Positions 26,778-36,565 of a DNA stretch of 64,000 nucleotides are shown in pieces. Each line of letters begins with the position of its first letter. The stretch's first letter is position 1. The stretch comes from Chitinophagales bacterium. GTDB lineage: Bacteria; Bacteroidota; Bacteroidia; Chitinophagales; Chitinophagaceae. The notes under the pieces are model-generated. The model made no database searches, was not told where the DNA came from, and was given only the letters and a program-made list of their open reading frames with translations. The stretch spans positions 356,166 to 420,165 of the forward strand of contig JAFLBN010000002.1 of NCBI GenBank assembly GCA_017303395.1. Reading direction: 5' to 3'. A program made the translations under genes and the position numbers.

Positions 26778-26938
26778 AGCCTATACAAATCTACAAAAAA
26801 CATCAATATAAACAACAGAAGGACAATCCTATATACAATCAGCTGATTTTCATTTAATTGAATAAATCTATCAAACCTGAAGCTTTAGCTTAAAGATGCA
26901 TTATCTAAGACAAACATTGATGGTATAGTAATGAAAAA

Positions 26939-27931
26939 CTACACCTCAGCGTATTGGTATTGTGTACGCAGATCTTCAAATATAGCTTCGATGGCTGCAA
27001 CGCTGTCTGCTGTAACAAGACGTAGGCGATATTCTTTGATATGCGGAAGACCTTTCAGGTAGTTAGCATAATGCATACGCATTTCTAAGATACCCAGTTT
27101 CTCACCTTTCCACTTCATTGCACCGTGTAAGTGTTTCAGGCAGGCTTCAATGCGTTCTTCTATGGTTGGTGGTGCTAATAATTCACCACCTGTTTTTATA
27201 TAGTGCTTTATTTCGCGGAATATCCATGGGTATCCAATCGCTGCACGACCTATCATCACACCATCTACCCCATAACGATTCTTGTATTCAACAGCTTTTT
27301 GAGGGCTGTCTATATCTCCGTTGCCAAAAATTGGTATGTGTATACGCGGATTGTTTTTAACCTTGGCAATAAGTGTCCAGTCTGCCTCACCTTTATACAT
27401 TTGCTTACGCGTACGGCCATGTATGGTCAGCGCTTTTATACCCACATCCTGCAGGCGCTCTGCTACTTCTTCAATATTCTTACTATTATCGTCCCAACCA
27501 AGGCGTGTTTTAACCGTTACAGGCAGTTTGGTAGCTTTTACAACTGCATCTGTAAGGCGCACCATCAGGTCTATATCCTTCAACACACCTGCACCCGCAC
27601 CCTTACATACCACTTTCTTAACAGGACAACCAAAATTAATATCCAGTAAATCTGGGTTAGTTGCTTCAATAATGCGGGCACTCATAGCAAGTGCTTCTTC
27701 ATCTCCACCAAATATCTGTATGCCTATCGGGCGTTCATAATCGAATATATCGAGCTTCTGACGGCTTTTTATTGCGTCACGTATCAGTCCTTCACTGCTT
27801 ATAAACTCGGTGTACATAAGGTCTGCCCCCTGCTCTTTACATACTGCACGAAAAGGCGGGTCACTCACATCCTCCATAGGAGCCAGCAACAACGGGAAGT
27901 CGCCCAGTTCTATATCACCGATTTTTGACAT
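26939..27931 (-). CDS. dusB: tRNA-dihydrouridine synthase (DusB-like)
   Basis: 330 residues, FMN-dependent reduction of uridine to dihydrouridine in tRNA. Motifs: LLLAPMEDVSDPPFR, LMYTEFISSEGLIRD, IGIQIFGGDEEALA, DINFGCPVKKVVCKGAGAG (catalytic Cys in NFGCP with CKGAGAG), VKTRLGWDD, LTIHGRTRKQMYKG and GVMIGRAAIGYPWIF. The start ATG lies only 8 bases after a perfect -7 promoter box, so the mRNA leader must be extremely short. Confidence 0.93.
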   Translation of the reverse strand: MSKIGDIELGDFPLLLAPMEDVSDPPFRAVCKEQGADLMYTEFISSEGLIRDAIKSRQKLDIFDYERPIGIQIFGGDEEALAMSARIIEATNPDLLDINFGCPVKKVVCKGAGAGVLKDIDLMVRLTDAVVKATKLPVTVKTRLGWDDNSKNIEEVAERLQDVGIKALTIHGRTRKQMYKGEADWTLIAKVKNNPRIHIPIFGNGDIDSPQKAVEYKNRYGVDGVMIGRAAIGYPWIFREIKHYIKTGGELLAPPTIEERIEACLKHLHGAMKWKGEKLGILEMRMHYANYLKGLPHIKEYRLRLVTADSVAAIEAIFEDLRTQYQYAEV

Positions 27932-27939
27932 TGCGGGTG

Positions 27940-27947
27940 CAAAGATA
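27940..27947 (-). promoter_or_regulatory. -7 promoter box of dusB
   Basis: Minus strand TATCTTTGC, exact TAnnTTTG match. Only 8 bases separate it from the dusB ATG. Confidence 0.6.
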
Positions 27948-27979
27948 CGGGGTTTTGAAGAATGTGGTAAAGCTTAATA

Positions 27980-28489
27980 CTATACCAGTTTCAGAAACTC
28001 TTCTGTGTGATGGATGGCGTATTGCAGCAATGTAGTAAACACCTGCGGGTGCAAACGATGAAAGTCTTCATCAAGCGTTACAAACTCCTGAAATTCATCG
28101 TAAAGACGGGCAAACTCCTCAACACTGGTTTGCTTATCCAGCTCTTCACGGTTCAGCACATATACTTTCAACACATTATCTATCACTTTTGCCATTTCAT
28201 GACAGCCAACTACTTCCAGCCATCCCGGCATAGTAGGTAGCAAGCCTATATAACCGTTTTGTATCAGTTGAATGAAACCACCCTGCAATACCTGCATCTG
28301 CACATAATCGTAAGATATCAGCAATTGCTGCCCTTCAGAAAGGTCATCCAGAAAATTAAAATCCTGTCTGCGGTACAACTCTTCATGCAGGGGTTGAATA
28401 AACATATCCCACAAAGCGTTATCATCTCCTGCCTGCTTTGCAGCTTCCAGGGCTTCTGCTTTTACTTCGGGTAAAAAAATGCTCGTCAT
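27980..28489 (-). CDS. DMP19/DUF4375-like hypothetical protein
   Basis: 169 residues, no signal peptide, mostly helical. The central segment ISYDYVQMQVLQGGFIQLIQNGY followed by PTMPGWLEVVGCHEMAKVIDN resembles the DMP19/DUF4375 family, named for a DNA-mimic protein in Neisseria; that DNA-mimic role should not be assumed here. ATG at 28489 is chosen over the far upstream in-frame start at 28591, which would run into the divergent methyltransferase gene. Confidence 0.65.
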   Translation of the reverse strand: MTSIFLPEVKAEALEAAKQAGDDNALWDMFIQPLHEELYRRQDFNFLDDLSEGQQLLISYDYVQMQVLQGGFIQLIQNGYIGLLPTMPGWLEVVGCHEMAKVIDNVLKVYVLNREELDKQTSVEEFARLYDEFQEFVTLDEDFHRLHPQVFTTLLQYAIHHTEEFLKLV

Positions 28490-28528
28490 AGAATCTGTAA
28501 CTAAAATAGATAAAATAACTTTATTGTA

Positions 28529-29278
28529 ATGAAGGATGCTAAAGACATATTTTCCACACAGGCAGGCACCTATGCTGCCTACCGTCCGCACTACCCCGAT
28601 GCGCTGTTTGAATATCTGTATAGTGTTTGTAAAGGCTATGGCAAAGCTTGGGATTGCGCCACAGGAAACGGACAGGTTGCTAGCAGACTATCGGAACGCT
28701 TTACAGATGTGTATGCAACCGACCTTAGCGCACAACAAGTGGCGCACGCCATACAGAGGCCAAACATACACTACAGCGTACAGCGCGCAGAACACACCAA
28801 CTTTGCAGACAACAGCTTCGACCTGATAACAATTGGCACTGCGTTGCACTGGTTTGATTTTGATGTGTTTTACAAAGAAGCTATACGGGTAGCCAAAGAT
28901 GGAGCCGTAATAGCCGCATGGGCATATGCCCCTTTCCGTGGCAGTGAAGATTTGGATGCAGTGGTAGATGATTTTACTTACAAAACACTACACGACTATT
29001 GGGACCCTGAACGCAAATGGGTAGATGAAAAATACCAAACCATCCCCTTCCCTTTTGAACAACCCGAACATCCCGATTTTAAAATAAATGTTACCTGGAG
29101 TTTTGAGCATATGATAGGCTATTTAAACTCATGGTCGAGTGTGCAGCATTATATACGTAAACATGGCGTAAACCCTGTAGATGCTATAGCACCGAAGCTG
29201 ACTCAGTTTTGGAAAAATCAGGAAGTGAAAGCACTAGAAATACCATTATTCGTTAAGATTGGCATGATAAGGAAATGA
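28529..29278 (+). CDS. Class I SAM-dependent methyltransferase
   Basis: 249 residues. SAM-binding motif I is AWDCATGNGQVASRLSE, motif II VYATDLSAQQV, followed by FDLITIGTALHWFDFDVFYKEA, a feature of the trans-aconitate/DUF-type methyltransferases that act on small molecules. The substrate cannot be told. The start region FSTQAGTYAAYRPHYPDALFEYL is typical of this subgroup. It diverges from the DMP19-like gene with a 39-base gap. Confidence 0.85.
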   Translation: MKDAKDIFSTQAGTYAAYRPHYPDALFEYLYSVCKGYGKAWDCATGNGQVASRLSERFTDVYATDLSAQQVAHAIQRPNIHYSVQRAEHTNFADNSFDLITIGTALHWFDFDVFYKEAIRVAKDGAVIAAWAYAPFRGSEDLDAVVDDFTYKTLHDYWDPERKWVDEKYQTIPFPFEQPEHPDFKINVTWSFEHMIGYLNSWSSVQHYIRKHGVNPVDAIAPKLTQFWKNQEVKALEIPLFVKIGMIRK

Positions 29279-29301
29279 GTGGTATTAGCTAATTAAACAA
29301 C

Positions 29302-29757
29302 TTATTTTATTACAACAATGCCATCATATACTGACATCAAAACATCTTCCGGAGTGTTATCTGACGTTATAACAATTGGCTTAGAAAGTAAATTTGAAAT
29401 GCTTTTTATATACTTCAATAACATATTGTGGTCATCTATCGACTTAATATCTCTAGGTGAAAGCACATGTTCAATTACATCTCCACCTAAATGGCAGTCA
29501 ATTGAAAAGTCACCAATTGTTATCACAACCATATAACATCCATCTACATCAGATTCAAGAAACCTGAAAACTTCCTCCATATTAATGTCTTTAGTTTCCC
29601 CTGATATAGAATGCCAACTTACCTTGTAACTATTATTTAAATGCCCTAAATAAGTTTTCCAATCCTTAAAATCAACATCATTGATTAAAATATCTCTTAG
29701 TGACCCATCTTCATAATAAAGGGTAGCTTTTATATAGTCCCAAGCTGCTTTATTCAT
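29302..29757 (-). CDS. Hypothetical protein
   Basis: 151 residues, soluble, acidic, no recognised family. Contains WDYIKATLYYEDGSLRDILI at the start and a Gly/Asp-rich middle (GCYMVVITIGDFSIDCHLGG). It might be a small immunity-like or regulatory protein, but there is no toxin gene beside it and no such role can be claimed. It converges with the methyltransferase gene. Confidence 0.6.
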   Translation of the reverse strand: MNKAAWDYIKATLYYEDGSLRDILINDVDFKDWKTYLGHLNNSYKVSWHSISGETKDINMEEVFRFLESDVDGCYMVVITIGDFSIDCHLGGDVIEHVLSPRDIKSIDDHNMLLKYIKSISNLLSKPIVITSDNTPEDVLMSVYDGIVVIK

Positions 29758-29893
29758 CTAGTGTATATTTTTAGCTAAAATACTGATTAAACTAGTTAAC
29801 ATTAAACAGCCACACATAATACATTCCGCTATCTATGCCGCTCTGACATAAGTCATTTCTTTTTACCCGTTGGCTTTCGTAATTTTCCGCTCT

Positions 29894-30910
29894 ATGGAAA
29901 AAAAGGAGCGCGCCCCGGTATACTACAGCGAATACCTGCAGCTTGACAAGATACTGAATGCCCAACTGCCCGAAAGCAGCAAAGAAGGCATTAAGGCTGA
30001 TGATGAAATGCTGTTTATCATCATCCACCAAACGTACGAAATGTGGTTCAAACAAATCCTGTTTGAACTAAATGTTATCCGCGATACATTCAGGAAAGAG
30101 AATATTCCAAACTCTTCTCCCGATATATATAATTGTGTACACCGCATCAAACGTATTTGTAAAATACTGGAAGTGGCTGTTATGCAAATGAGCATCATGG
30201 AAACCATGACTCCACTCGACTTTCTGGACTTCAGAGATCTGTTGCGCCCTGCATCAGGTTTCCAGAGCATCCAGTTCAAAATGATAGAAGCTACGCTTGG
30301 ACTTGGCTATCAGCAACGCCACGGACAAAACTATTATCTCTCTCAGCTGAATCAGAAAGATATAGACCGTGTGAAGGAAGCAGAAGAACAGGAATCATTG
30401 CTTGTACTGCTCAACAAATGGCTGGAACGCATGCCATATGCAAAAGCCCCACATGTACCTGCAGACTATTGGCAACAATACCGTAATGCCTACGAAAGCA
30501 CGCTGCAAGATGCTGAAAAAACAAACCTAGTAACATTCGACAAGCTATTCATAAACGAAGCCGAATACCCTGCAGAGCGCCGTTTCAGCATAACTGCAAA
30601 CAGAAGTGCATTGTTCATAATGCTATACAGAGATTTTCCTTTGCTGCATCTTCCATTCGAACTTGTGAGCAGCCTGCTTGAGATAGATGAAGGTCTGTCT
30701 ATGTGGAGACACAGACACATCCACATGGTGCAGCGCACTATCGGCAAGCGTGTAGGTACAGGTGGCAGTACAGGTGCCGAGTACCTGCGTGCAGCTGCTG
30801 ATTCACATATCATCTTTAAAGAAATCGCAGAGCTTACATCGTTCCTGTTGCCAAGACATGCATTACCCAAACTGTCTGACGAACTGGTAAAAGAATTGGG
30901 GTACAACTAA
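29894..30910 (+). CDS. Tryptophan 2,3-dioxygenase family protein
   Basis: 338 residues with the haem dioxygenase fold motifs: YYSEYLQLDKIL, DEMLFIIIHQTYEMWFKQILFE (His of the haem pocket), LDFLDFRDLLRPASGFQS, and WRHRHIHMVQRTIGKRVGTGGSTGAEYL (axial His, GTGGS loop). TDO opens the indole ring of tryptophan to N-formylkynurenine. The ATG at 29894 begins the conserved part; the in-frame start at 29870 adds eight unlikely residues. No other kynurenine-pathway gene is adjacent. The ABC gene starts 3 bases later, so the three genes form one unit. Confidence 0.88.
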   Translation: MEKKERAPVYYSEYLQLDKILNAQLPESSKEGIKADDEMLFIIIHQTYEMWFKQILFELNVIRDTFRKENIPNSSPDIYNCVHRIKRICKILEVAVMQMSIMETMTPLDFLDFRDLLRPASGFQSIQFKMIEATLGLGYQQRHGQNYYLSQLNQKDIDRVKEAEEQESLLVLLNKWLERMPYAKAPHVPADYWQQYRNAYESTLQDAEKTNLVTFDKLFINEAEYPAERRFSITANRSALFIMLYRDFPLLHLPFELVSSLLEIDEGLSMWRHRHIHMVQRTIGKRVGTGGSTGAEYLRAAADSHIIFKEIAELTSFLLPRHALPKLSDELVKELGYN

Positions 30911-30913
30911 AGT

Positions 30914-31660
30914 ATGACCCACGCAATAGAAATAAAAAACCTGCGCAAAACTTATAAAGGAGGCTGGAGTCCTGCATTAGACGGACTGGATGTGCATGTG
31001 CGCGAAGGTCAGATAATGGGCTTGTTGGGCCCTAACGGAGCAGGTAAAAGCACCACAATCAATATCCTTTGCGGACTGGTAAGTCCCGACAGTGGTAGCG
31101 CTACCATATTTGGCAAAGACTGTGTTACAGAAACACTGACGCTTCGTAAAATGATTGGTGTCGTACCACAGCAGATAGCTATGTTCAGCAACCTGACAGC
31201 TTGGGAAAACTTTCGCTACATAGGCAGCCTTTACGGACTATCGGATAAACAAACCAAAGAACGTGCACACGATTTGCTGGTACGCCTTGGGTTGGATAAG
31301 CATGCCGATAAACGCATCAATCGCTATAGCGGTGGTATGAAGCGCAGGGCTAATATCATTGCATCGCTACTACATCAGCCCTCGCTCATAATACTTGATG
31401 AACCTACAGCGGGTGTAGATGTGCAAAGTCGTGCCATGATACTAGACTTCCTGAAAGAGTATAACCAACAAGGGAAAACCATAGTTTACACATCTCACCT
31501 GATGGAAGAAGCAGAGCAGATATGTGATGAGGTGGTAATTATAGATGAGGGTAAGTTTATTGTAAGCGGCGCCCCTTTAGAGTTGATTAAAAATACTACA
31601 GACTGTAAAAAGCTGGAGGATGTATTCCTGCATTACACAGGCCATAGCGTTAGAGACTAA
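30914..31660 (+). CDS. ABC transporter ATP-binding protein
   Basis: 248 residues. Walker A GPNGAGKST, Q-loop VVPQQIAMF, signature YSGGMKRRANI, Walker B LIILDEPTAGVD and the H-loop YTSHLMEEAEQICDE are all intact. Belongs to the ABC-2 exporter type. It pairs with the permease immediately downstream (16-base gap) and probably shares a transcript with the dioxygenase gene. Confidence 0.95.
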   Translation: MTHAIEIKNLRKTYKGGWSPALDGLDVHVREGQIMGLLGPNGAGKSTTINILCGLVSPDSGSATIFGKDCVTETLTLRKMIGVVPQQIAMFSNLTAWENFRYIGSLYGLSDKQTKERAHDLLVRLGLDKHADKRINRYSGGMKRRANIIASLLHQPSLIILDEPTAGVDVQSRAMILDFLKEYNQQGKTIVYTSHLMEEAEQICDEVVIIDEGKFIVSGAPLELIKNTTDCKKLEDVFLHYTGHSVRD

Positions 31661-31676
31661 TTTATAAACTGAGACT

Positions 31677-32981
31677 TTGAAAAAGATAATTGCAACCATA
31701 CAGAAAGAGTGGATACTGCTACGCAGAGACGTAGCAGGTTTTATGCTGCTGTTTTTGATGCCAGCAGTGCTGATAATAGTGATGGCAATGGTGCAGGATG
31801 CCCCTTTCAAAGACTATCAGGAGCTGCGCTTTGATTTGTTGCTTGCCGATAACGACCATGGCAGGCTGGCAGATGAAATAAAATTCGGGCTGAAACAAAG
31901 CAAGAACTTCCGAGTAGTAGATAGTGTTGATGGTAAGCCATTGACTGAAGCACAATTATTGACGTTGCTGAAGGGAGGTAAATACCGTGTAGGCATAGTG
32001 ATACCACAGGGCGCTACCGCAGAGGTTATCAATGCCGCAAATACTGTAGCCAACCGCATCAGTGAAAAAATAGGAATGGGAAAACTACCTGCAAGGGAAA
32101 TGCGAGACAGTATGTATGTACGCATGTACTTCGACCCTGTGAGCAAGCCTACATTCCGTATGTCTATCAGCTTTGCATTGGATAAGTATATTACCTACAG
32201 TTGCAGCAACCTCTTAGTAAGCCGTCTTGGTAAGCTGGGTATGGCACAGGGAGAAACAATAGATACTGCACAAAGCGACGAATTCAAACGCATATTTCAG
32301 GGTATAGGCATCAAAGAAGAACCACTAAATGATAAAGGGCAAATCAGTAAGTTCATCAGTTCGGTACAACACAACGTACCTGCCTGGGCTATATTCGGCA
32401 TGTTCTTTATCGTCATCCCGATAGCTGGCAATATGCTACGCGAACGTGAAGAACGCAGCGCGTTGCGCATACAACTGATACCACATGCACAAAACTATGT
32501 AGCACTCGGAAAGATTTTCTTCTACACATTGATATGTACTGCTCAATTTGCTGTTATGTGCGCCATAGGCTTGTGGGTATTACCACATTTAGGACTGTCG
32601 GCTCTGTATATGGGCCTGCACCCTATGGCACTAGTACCTATAGCATTGTGCATAGCACTATCAGCAACAGCTTACGGATATCTGGTAGGTATTGTATTTA
32701 AGACAGCTACACAGGCTACGCCATTTGGTGCTATATCTGTAGTTATTATGAGCGCAATGGGTGGTATATGGGTACCTGTAGATTTATTGCCGGAAGTGAT
32801 GCAGAATCTTGCAAAAATATCTCCACTACACTGGGGATTAGACGCTATCAACCACATCATTCTGCGGAATGGAAATATTGGCAATGTAATACCTCACCTT
32901 ATTGTACTATTGGCATTTAGCACAGTTCTGCTTCTGATAAGCCTGTATGTTAGTAGAAAGCATACTCATTCGGTACAGTAA
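31677..32981 (+). CDS. ABC-2 type transporter permease
   Basis: 434 residues. N-terminal helix (RDVAGFMLLFLMPAVLIIVMAM), a long extracytoplasmic domain (about 40-235), then five C-terminal helices with the ABC-2 motif segment (PIAGNMLREREERSALRIQLIP; MGGIWVPVDLLPEVMQNLAKISPLHWGLD in part). The start is TTG at 31677, since the conserved first helix follows directly. Works with the ATPase gene before it, exporting an unknown substrate. Confidence 0.9.
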   Translation: MKKIIATIQKEWILLRRDVAGFMLLFLMPAVLIIVMAMVQDAPFKDYQELRFDLLLADNDHGRLADEIKFGLKQSKNFRVVDSVDGKPLTEAQLLTLLKGGKYRVGIVIPQGATAEVINAANTVANRISEKIGMGKLPAREMRDSMYVRMYFDPVSKPTFRMSISFALDKYITYSCSNLLVSRLGKLGMAQGETIDTAQSDEFKRIFQGIGIKEEPLNDKGQISKFISSVQHNVPAWAIFGMFFIVIPIAGNMLREREERSALRIQLIPHAQNYVALGKIFFYTLICTAQFAVMCAIGLWVLPHLGLSALYMGLHPMALVPIALCIALSATAYGYLVGIVFKTATQATPFGAISVVIMSAMGGIWVPVDLLPEVMQNLAKISPLHWGLDAINHIILRNGNIGNVIPHLIVLLAFSTVLLLISLYVSRKHTHSVQ

Positions 32982-32985
32982 GTAG

Positions 32986-33408
32986 CTATTCTATCTCCAT
33001 ACTCTTTATGCTGATACTTTTATTGAAAATACCTACCAGCAACAAGATGTATGTAATCGTATAACATACTGGGATTACAATAGGCTTATATTGCAGCATA
33101 ATAGCATAGGTATCTTCACATTCCTCAAAACCTGCTATTTGTGGAATGTATGCAGTAATGATTGCTGGAATAAAAAGAATATAAAAAAATCTGACTTCTC
33201 TATCTTGTCGGTAAGTGCTGATAATACCTGAAATAGCAATCAAGAAAAAGAAAAAATCAACAAACAATATTTGCCAAAATGCTGCGACAATAGTATGTAT
33301 TTCGTTACTGCCTCTCGCATAGATTGGTTCTCCAAAAGACAGAATGGATACAAACAGCAGATTAATCAACTGAAATATAGCATTTAATAGAAAAAAATCA
33401 TTCCGCAT
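32986..33408 (-). CDS. Hypothetical small membrane protein
   Basis: 140 residues with four predicted transmembrane helices and short loops. No family recognised. A mid-protein loop (FEECEDTYAIMLQYKP) is acidic. It converges with the ABC permease gene, 4 bases apart, and is not obviously part of the polyprenyl synthase operon upstream. Confidence 0.65.
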   Translation of the reverse strand: MRNDFFLLNAIFQLINLLFVSILSFGEPIYARGSNEIHTIVAAFWQILFVDFFFFLIAISGIISTYRQDREVRFFYILFIPAIITAYIPQIAGFEECEDTYAIMLQYKPIVIPVCYTITYILLLVGIFNKSISIKSMEIE

Positions 33409-33465
33409 CTACTAGATGATTTAGTAACGTTTATGATTCCTGGATTAGTATTACAGCCGTGATTT

Positions 33466-34425
33466 CTATTTCTCCCTTGCCAACAGATAAGTTGCCAAGT
33501 CGTACAGGTGCTTTTTGCGGCTGCTTTGTACTGCAGCCTCTTCAAGACTGTTGAATGCCAACTGAGAATAGTGTGTTACAGCTTCCCTGCAGGCAACATC
33601 GGCACCGGTATTTGTAAAGAGGGAAAGCATAGCAGGTACTTTACTTTCATCATCGCGTTGTAACAATGCATTAATGGCTGTCAGTTGCAAATCATTTGCA
33701 TTTTCCATTGCTTTCAGCAACAGGTATGTTTTCTTATTAGCTATAATATCTCCACCAGGTATTTTGCCGCTTTCCGCACCAAAAGCATCCAGATAGTCGT
33801 CCTGCAACTGGAATGCAATACCGAGGTTTTTACCAAACTCATACAGCTTATCTGCATTACCTTCTGTAGCGCCACCAAGCAATGCCCCCATCTTCAGGCT
33901 ACATGCCAGTAATACCGATGTTTTGAGCGTTATCATTTCTATATACTCCTCTATCGTTACATCATCACGATTTTCGAAGTCCATATCCAGTTGCTGCCCT
34001 TCGCAAACCTCTATACTTGTCTTATTGAATAAATGTAAAACCTGTTGCAGTGATGTTTTGATATGTGCCAATTGCTCGTATGCATAGATTGCCATCACAT
34101 CGCCGCATAGTATGCCCGCCGTCAGCCCGTTGCGGGTATGTACGGTTGTTTGCCCTCTGCGCAAAGGGGCTTTGTCCATTATATCATCGTGTATCAGCGT
34201 AAAGTTGTGAAACAACTCTACACCCATTGCTGCACGGTAAGCGTCTTCAGTTATTTCACCAAACAGTTCATTTGCCATCAGGCATATTACAGGACGAACA
34301 CGCTTGCCGCCTATGCCCATAAAATAACGGCAAGGCTCATACAGCGTTTCGGGGCGTTCAGGAAATGGTAATGTATTATTAAGCCTTGTTTCAAAAAGAG
34401 CAACTAATTCTGAAAAACTATGCAT
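33466..34425 (-). CDS. Polyprenyl (trans-isoprenyl) diphosphate synthase
   Basis: 319 residues. First aspartate-rich motif LIHDDIMDKAPLRRG, second LQDDYLDAFG, plus GKRVRPVICLMA near the N-terminus. Makes an all-trans prenyl diphosphate, possibly the quinone side chain; the residue pattern before the first motif would be needed to predict chain length. It starts 3 bases after the RNase R stop, so the two are one operon. Confidence 0.92.
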   Translation of the reverse strand: MHSFSELVALFETRLNNTLPFPERPETLYEPCRYFMGIGGKRVRPVICLMANELFGEITEDAYRAAMGVELFHNFTLIHDDIMDKAPLRRGQTTVHTRNGLTAGILCGDVMAIYAYEQLAHIKTSLQQVLHLFNKTSIEVCEGQQLDMDFENRDDVTIEEYIEMITLKTSVLLACSLKMGALLGGATEGNADKLYEFGKNLGIAFQLQDDYLDAFGAESGKIPGGDIIANKKTYLLLKAMENANDLQLTAINALLQRDDESKVPAMLSLFTNTGADVACREAVTHYSQLAFNSLEEAAVQSSRKKHLYDLATYLLAREK

Positions 34426-34428
34426 GTA

Positions 34429-36474
34429 CTATCTTTTGCGTTTTGGTTTTGGTTTGCCTCCACCCTGCTTTGGTTTTGTTGGTGCAGCAATATTTTTTCC
34501 TTTGTTTTTGGGCGTCCTAAGCTTCCCCTGTGGTACTTCCGCCAGCGTAAAATCTATCTGGCGTTTATCCAGATTAGCACTTACAACACGCACTTTAACA
34601 CGGTCGCCCATGCCAAAGCGCAAACCCGTATGGAACCCAACCAACGCATATTCACCCTCCTGCCATTCAAAATCGTCTATATCGCGCAAGTCGGCCAATG
34701 AAACCATACCCTCACATTTATGCGCTACCGTCTCTGCCCAAAAACCGAACGAAGATACGCCACTAATTACTGCCTCAAACTCTTCGCCCACATAATCCTG
34801 CATATATTCAACCTGTTTATATTTGTTGGCAGCACGCTCAGCTTCCATTGCACGGCGCTCTTGCTCGCTGCAATGACGGCACTGGGCTTCCATATGCTTA
34901 GCAGGCTTCACCTTGTCATCAAGACATTCCTGCAATACACGGTGCACCAATACATCCGGATATCGGCGTATGGGCGATGTGAAATGGCAATAGTCCTGAA
35001 AGCCCAGACCATAGTGCCCTATGTTATCTGTTGTATAAACCGCCTTAGACATCGTGCGAATACCAAGACTTTCTAACACATGCTGTTCAGACTTACCATT
35101 TACCATCTTCAGCATTTCATTGAACGAACTTGCAATACTTTCAGGTGTATGAATATCGAATTTATAACCAAACCTAGCTGCAAATGCAGTGAATATACTC
35201 AGCTTACTTTCATCTGGTGCGTCGTGTACACGATACGGGAATGGTACAGGTTTATCTTTTACTACAATGCCTGAAACATATTCGGCTACTGTACGGTTTG
35301 CCAAGAGCATGCACTCTTCTATCAACTGGTGAGCTTCTTTACTTTCCTTCACCACAATACCTATCGGCTTGCCTGTTTCATCAAGTTTAAAGCGCACCTC
35401 CTGAGATGAGAAATTGATGGCACCTTTCTTAAACCTTGCGGCTCGAAGGTTTTGCGCCATCTCATTCAGCAACATTAACACATCCTTATTGTCTCCTTCT
35501 GCACCTTCTATTATCTCTTGTACTTCTTCATACGTATATCGCCTAACAGAACGAATTACGGTTCTGCCAAGCCAATAGTCTTTTATTTTGCCTTGTTTAT
35601 TGATTTCAAAAATGGCAGAGAAGGTATATTTATCTTCATTGGGCCTCAACGAACATAATTCATTAGACAGCCTTTCGGGTAGCATAGGCAGCACCCTATC
35701 AGGCAGATAGACGCTTGTAGCACGCAGGTAAGCTTCTTTGTCCAGCGCACTGTCCGGTTCGATATAGTGGCTCACATCTGCAATGTGTACACCCAGTTCA
35801 TAGTTTCCACCTTTCAGTGGCTTATATGATATAGCATCATCAAAGTCTCTGGCATCTACAGGGTCTATTGTAAAAGTGAGCGTGTCACGCATATCACGGC
35901 GCTTCTTCACTTCCTTACTATCTACACCTTCCGGATATCTGGCTGCTTCTTCCAATACATCATCAGGGAAATTGAGCGGGAATCCATTTTCGGCCAATAT
36001 GCTTTTCATGGCAATATCATTGGCAGCCTCATGGGTCATCACGGTTACAATTTCGCCTACAGGGTTTTTTGTCTTTGGCGTCCATTCCAGAATTTTAGCC
36101 ATTACATGGTCTCCATCCTTAGCCCCATTCAGCAAATGCAGCGGGATATATATATCTACCGGCATTTTCTCGCTATCTGTTACTACAAATGCGAAATGCT
36201 GTTTCACCTGCAGGCTACCAGAGTATTCTGTCTGTTTACGACGAACTACATCTGTAATTACACCTTCTAACCTTGCACCAAACTTACGACCGTGTTCAGG
36301 CACTTCAACTCTTACTTCATCACCGTGCAAAGCATTAGCTAAGTTCTCAGGACGAATGCTGATGTCTTTGTCCATACCATCAACTATGACAAAGCCTCTG
36401 CCCCCGCGGGTAATTTCCAGTATGCCTTTGTAGGTAAGCCTACCCTTTCCATCTTTCTTTTTCTTCTTACTCAT
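34429..36474 (-). CDS. rnr: Ribonuclease R
   Basis: 681 residues. N-terminal cold-shock-like domains (GRGFVIVDGMDKDISIRPENL; ALHGDEVRVEVP), the RNB catalytic centre (FTIDPVDARDFDDAISY, HIADVSHYIEPDSALD, PMLPERLSNELCSLRPNED), then an S1 domain (EFEAVISGVSSFGFWAE) and a basic tail rich in Lys/Pro. A 3'-5' exoribonuclease that degrades structured RNA. It is slightly shorter than the E. coli enzyme, as is usual in Bacteroidota. A near-match -7 box TATCTTTA lies upstream at 36493-36500. Confidence 0.94.
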   Translation of the reverse strand: MSKKKKKDGKGRLTYKGILEITRGGRGFVIVDGMDKDISIRPENLANALHGDEVRVEVPEHGRKFGARLEGVITDVVRRKQTEYSGSLQVKQHFAFVVTDSEKMPVDIYIPLHLLNGAKDGDHVMAKILEWTPKTKNPVGEIVTVMTHEAANDIAMKSILAENGFPLNFPDDVLEEAARYPEGVDSKEVKKRRDMRDTLTFTIDPVDARDFDDAISYKPLKGGNYELGVHIADVSHYIEPDSALDKEAYLRATSVYLPDRVLPMLPERLSNELCSLRPNEDKYTFSAIFEINKQGKIKDYWLGRTVIRSVRRYTYEEVQEIIEGAEGDNKDVLMLLNEMAQNLRAARFKKGAINFSSQEVRFKLDETGKPIGIVVKESKEAHQLIEECMLLANRTVAEYVSGIVVKDKPVPFPYRVHDAPDESKLSIFTAFAARFGYKFDIHTPESIASSFNEMLKMVNGKSEQHVLESLGIRTMSKAVYTTDNIGHYGLGFQDYCHFTSPIRRYPDVLVHRVLQECLDDKVKPAKHMEAQCRHCSEQERRAMEAERAANKYKQVEYMQDYVGEEFEAVISGVSSFGFWAETVAHKCEGMVSLADLRDIDDFEWQEGEYALVGFHTGLRFGMGDRVKVRVVSANLDKRQIDFTLAEVPQGKLRTPKNKGKNIAAPTKPKQGGGKPKPKRKR

Positions 36475-36565
36475 GGGTATATCAATATATTATAAAGATA
36501 AGTCGAATGCGTCAAGAACTATGTATATTTATCGGAACACTGGTTTTATAAAATAGTTATAAAAA

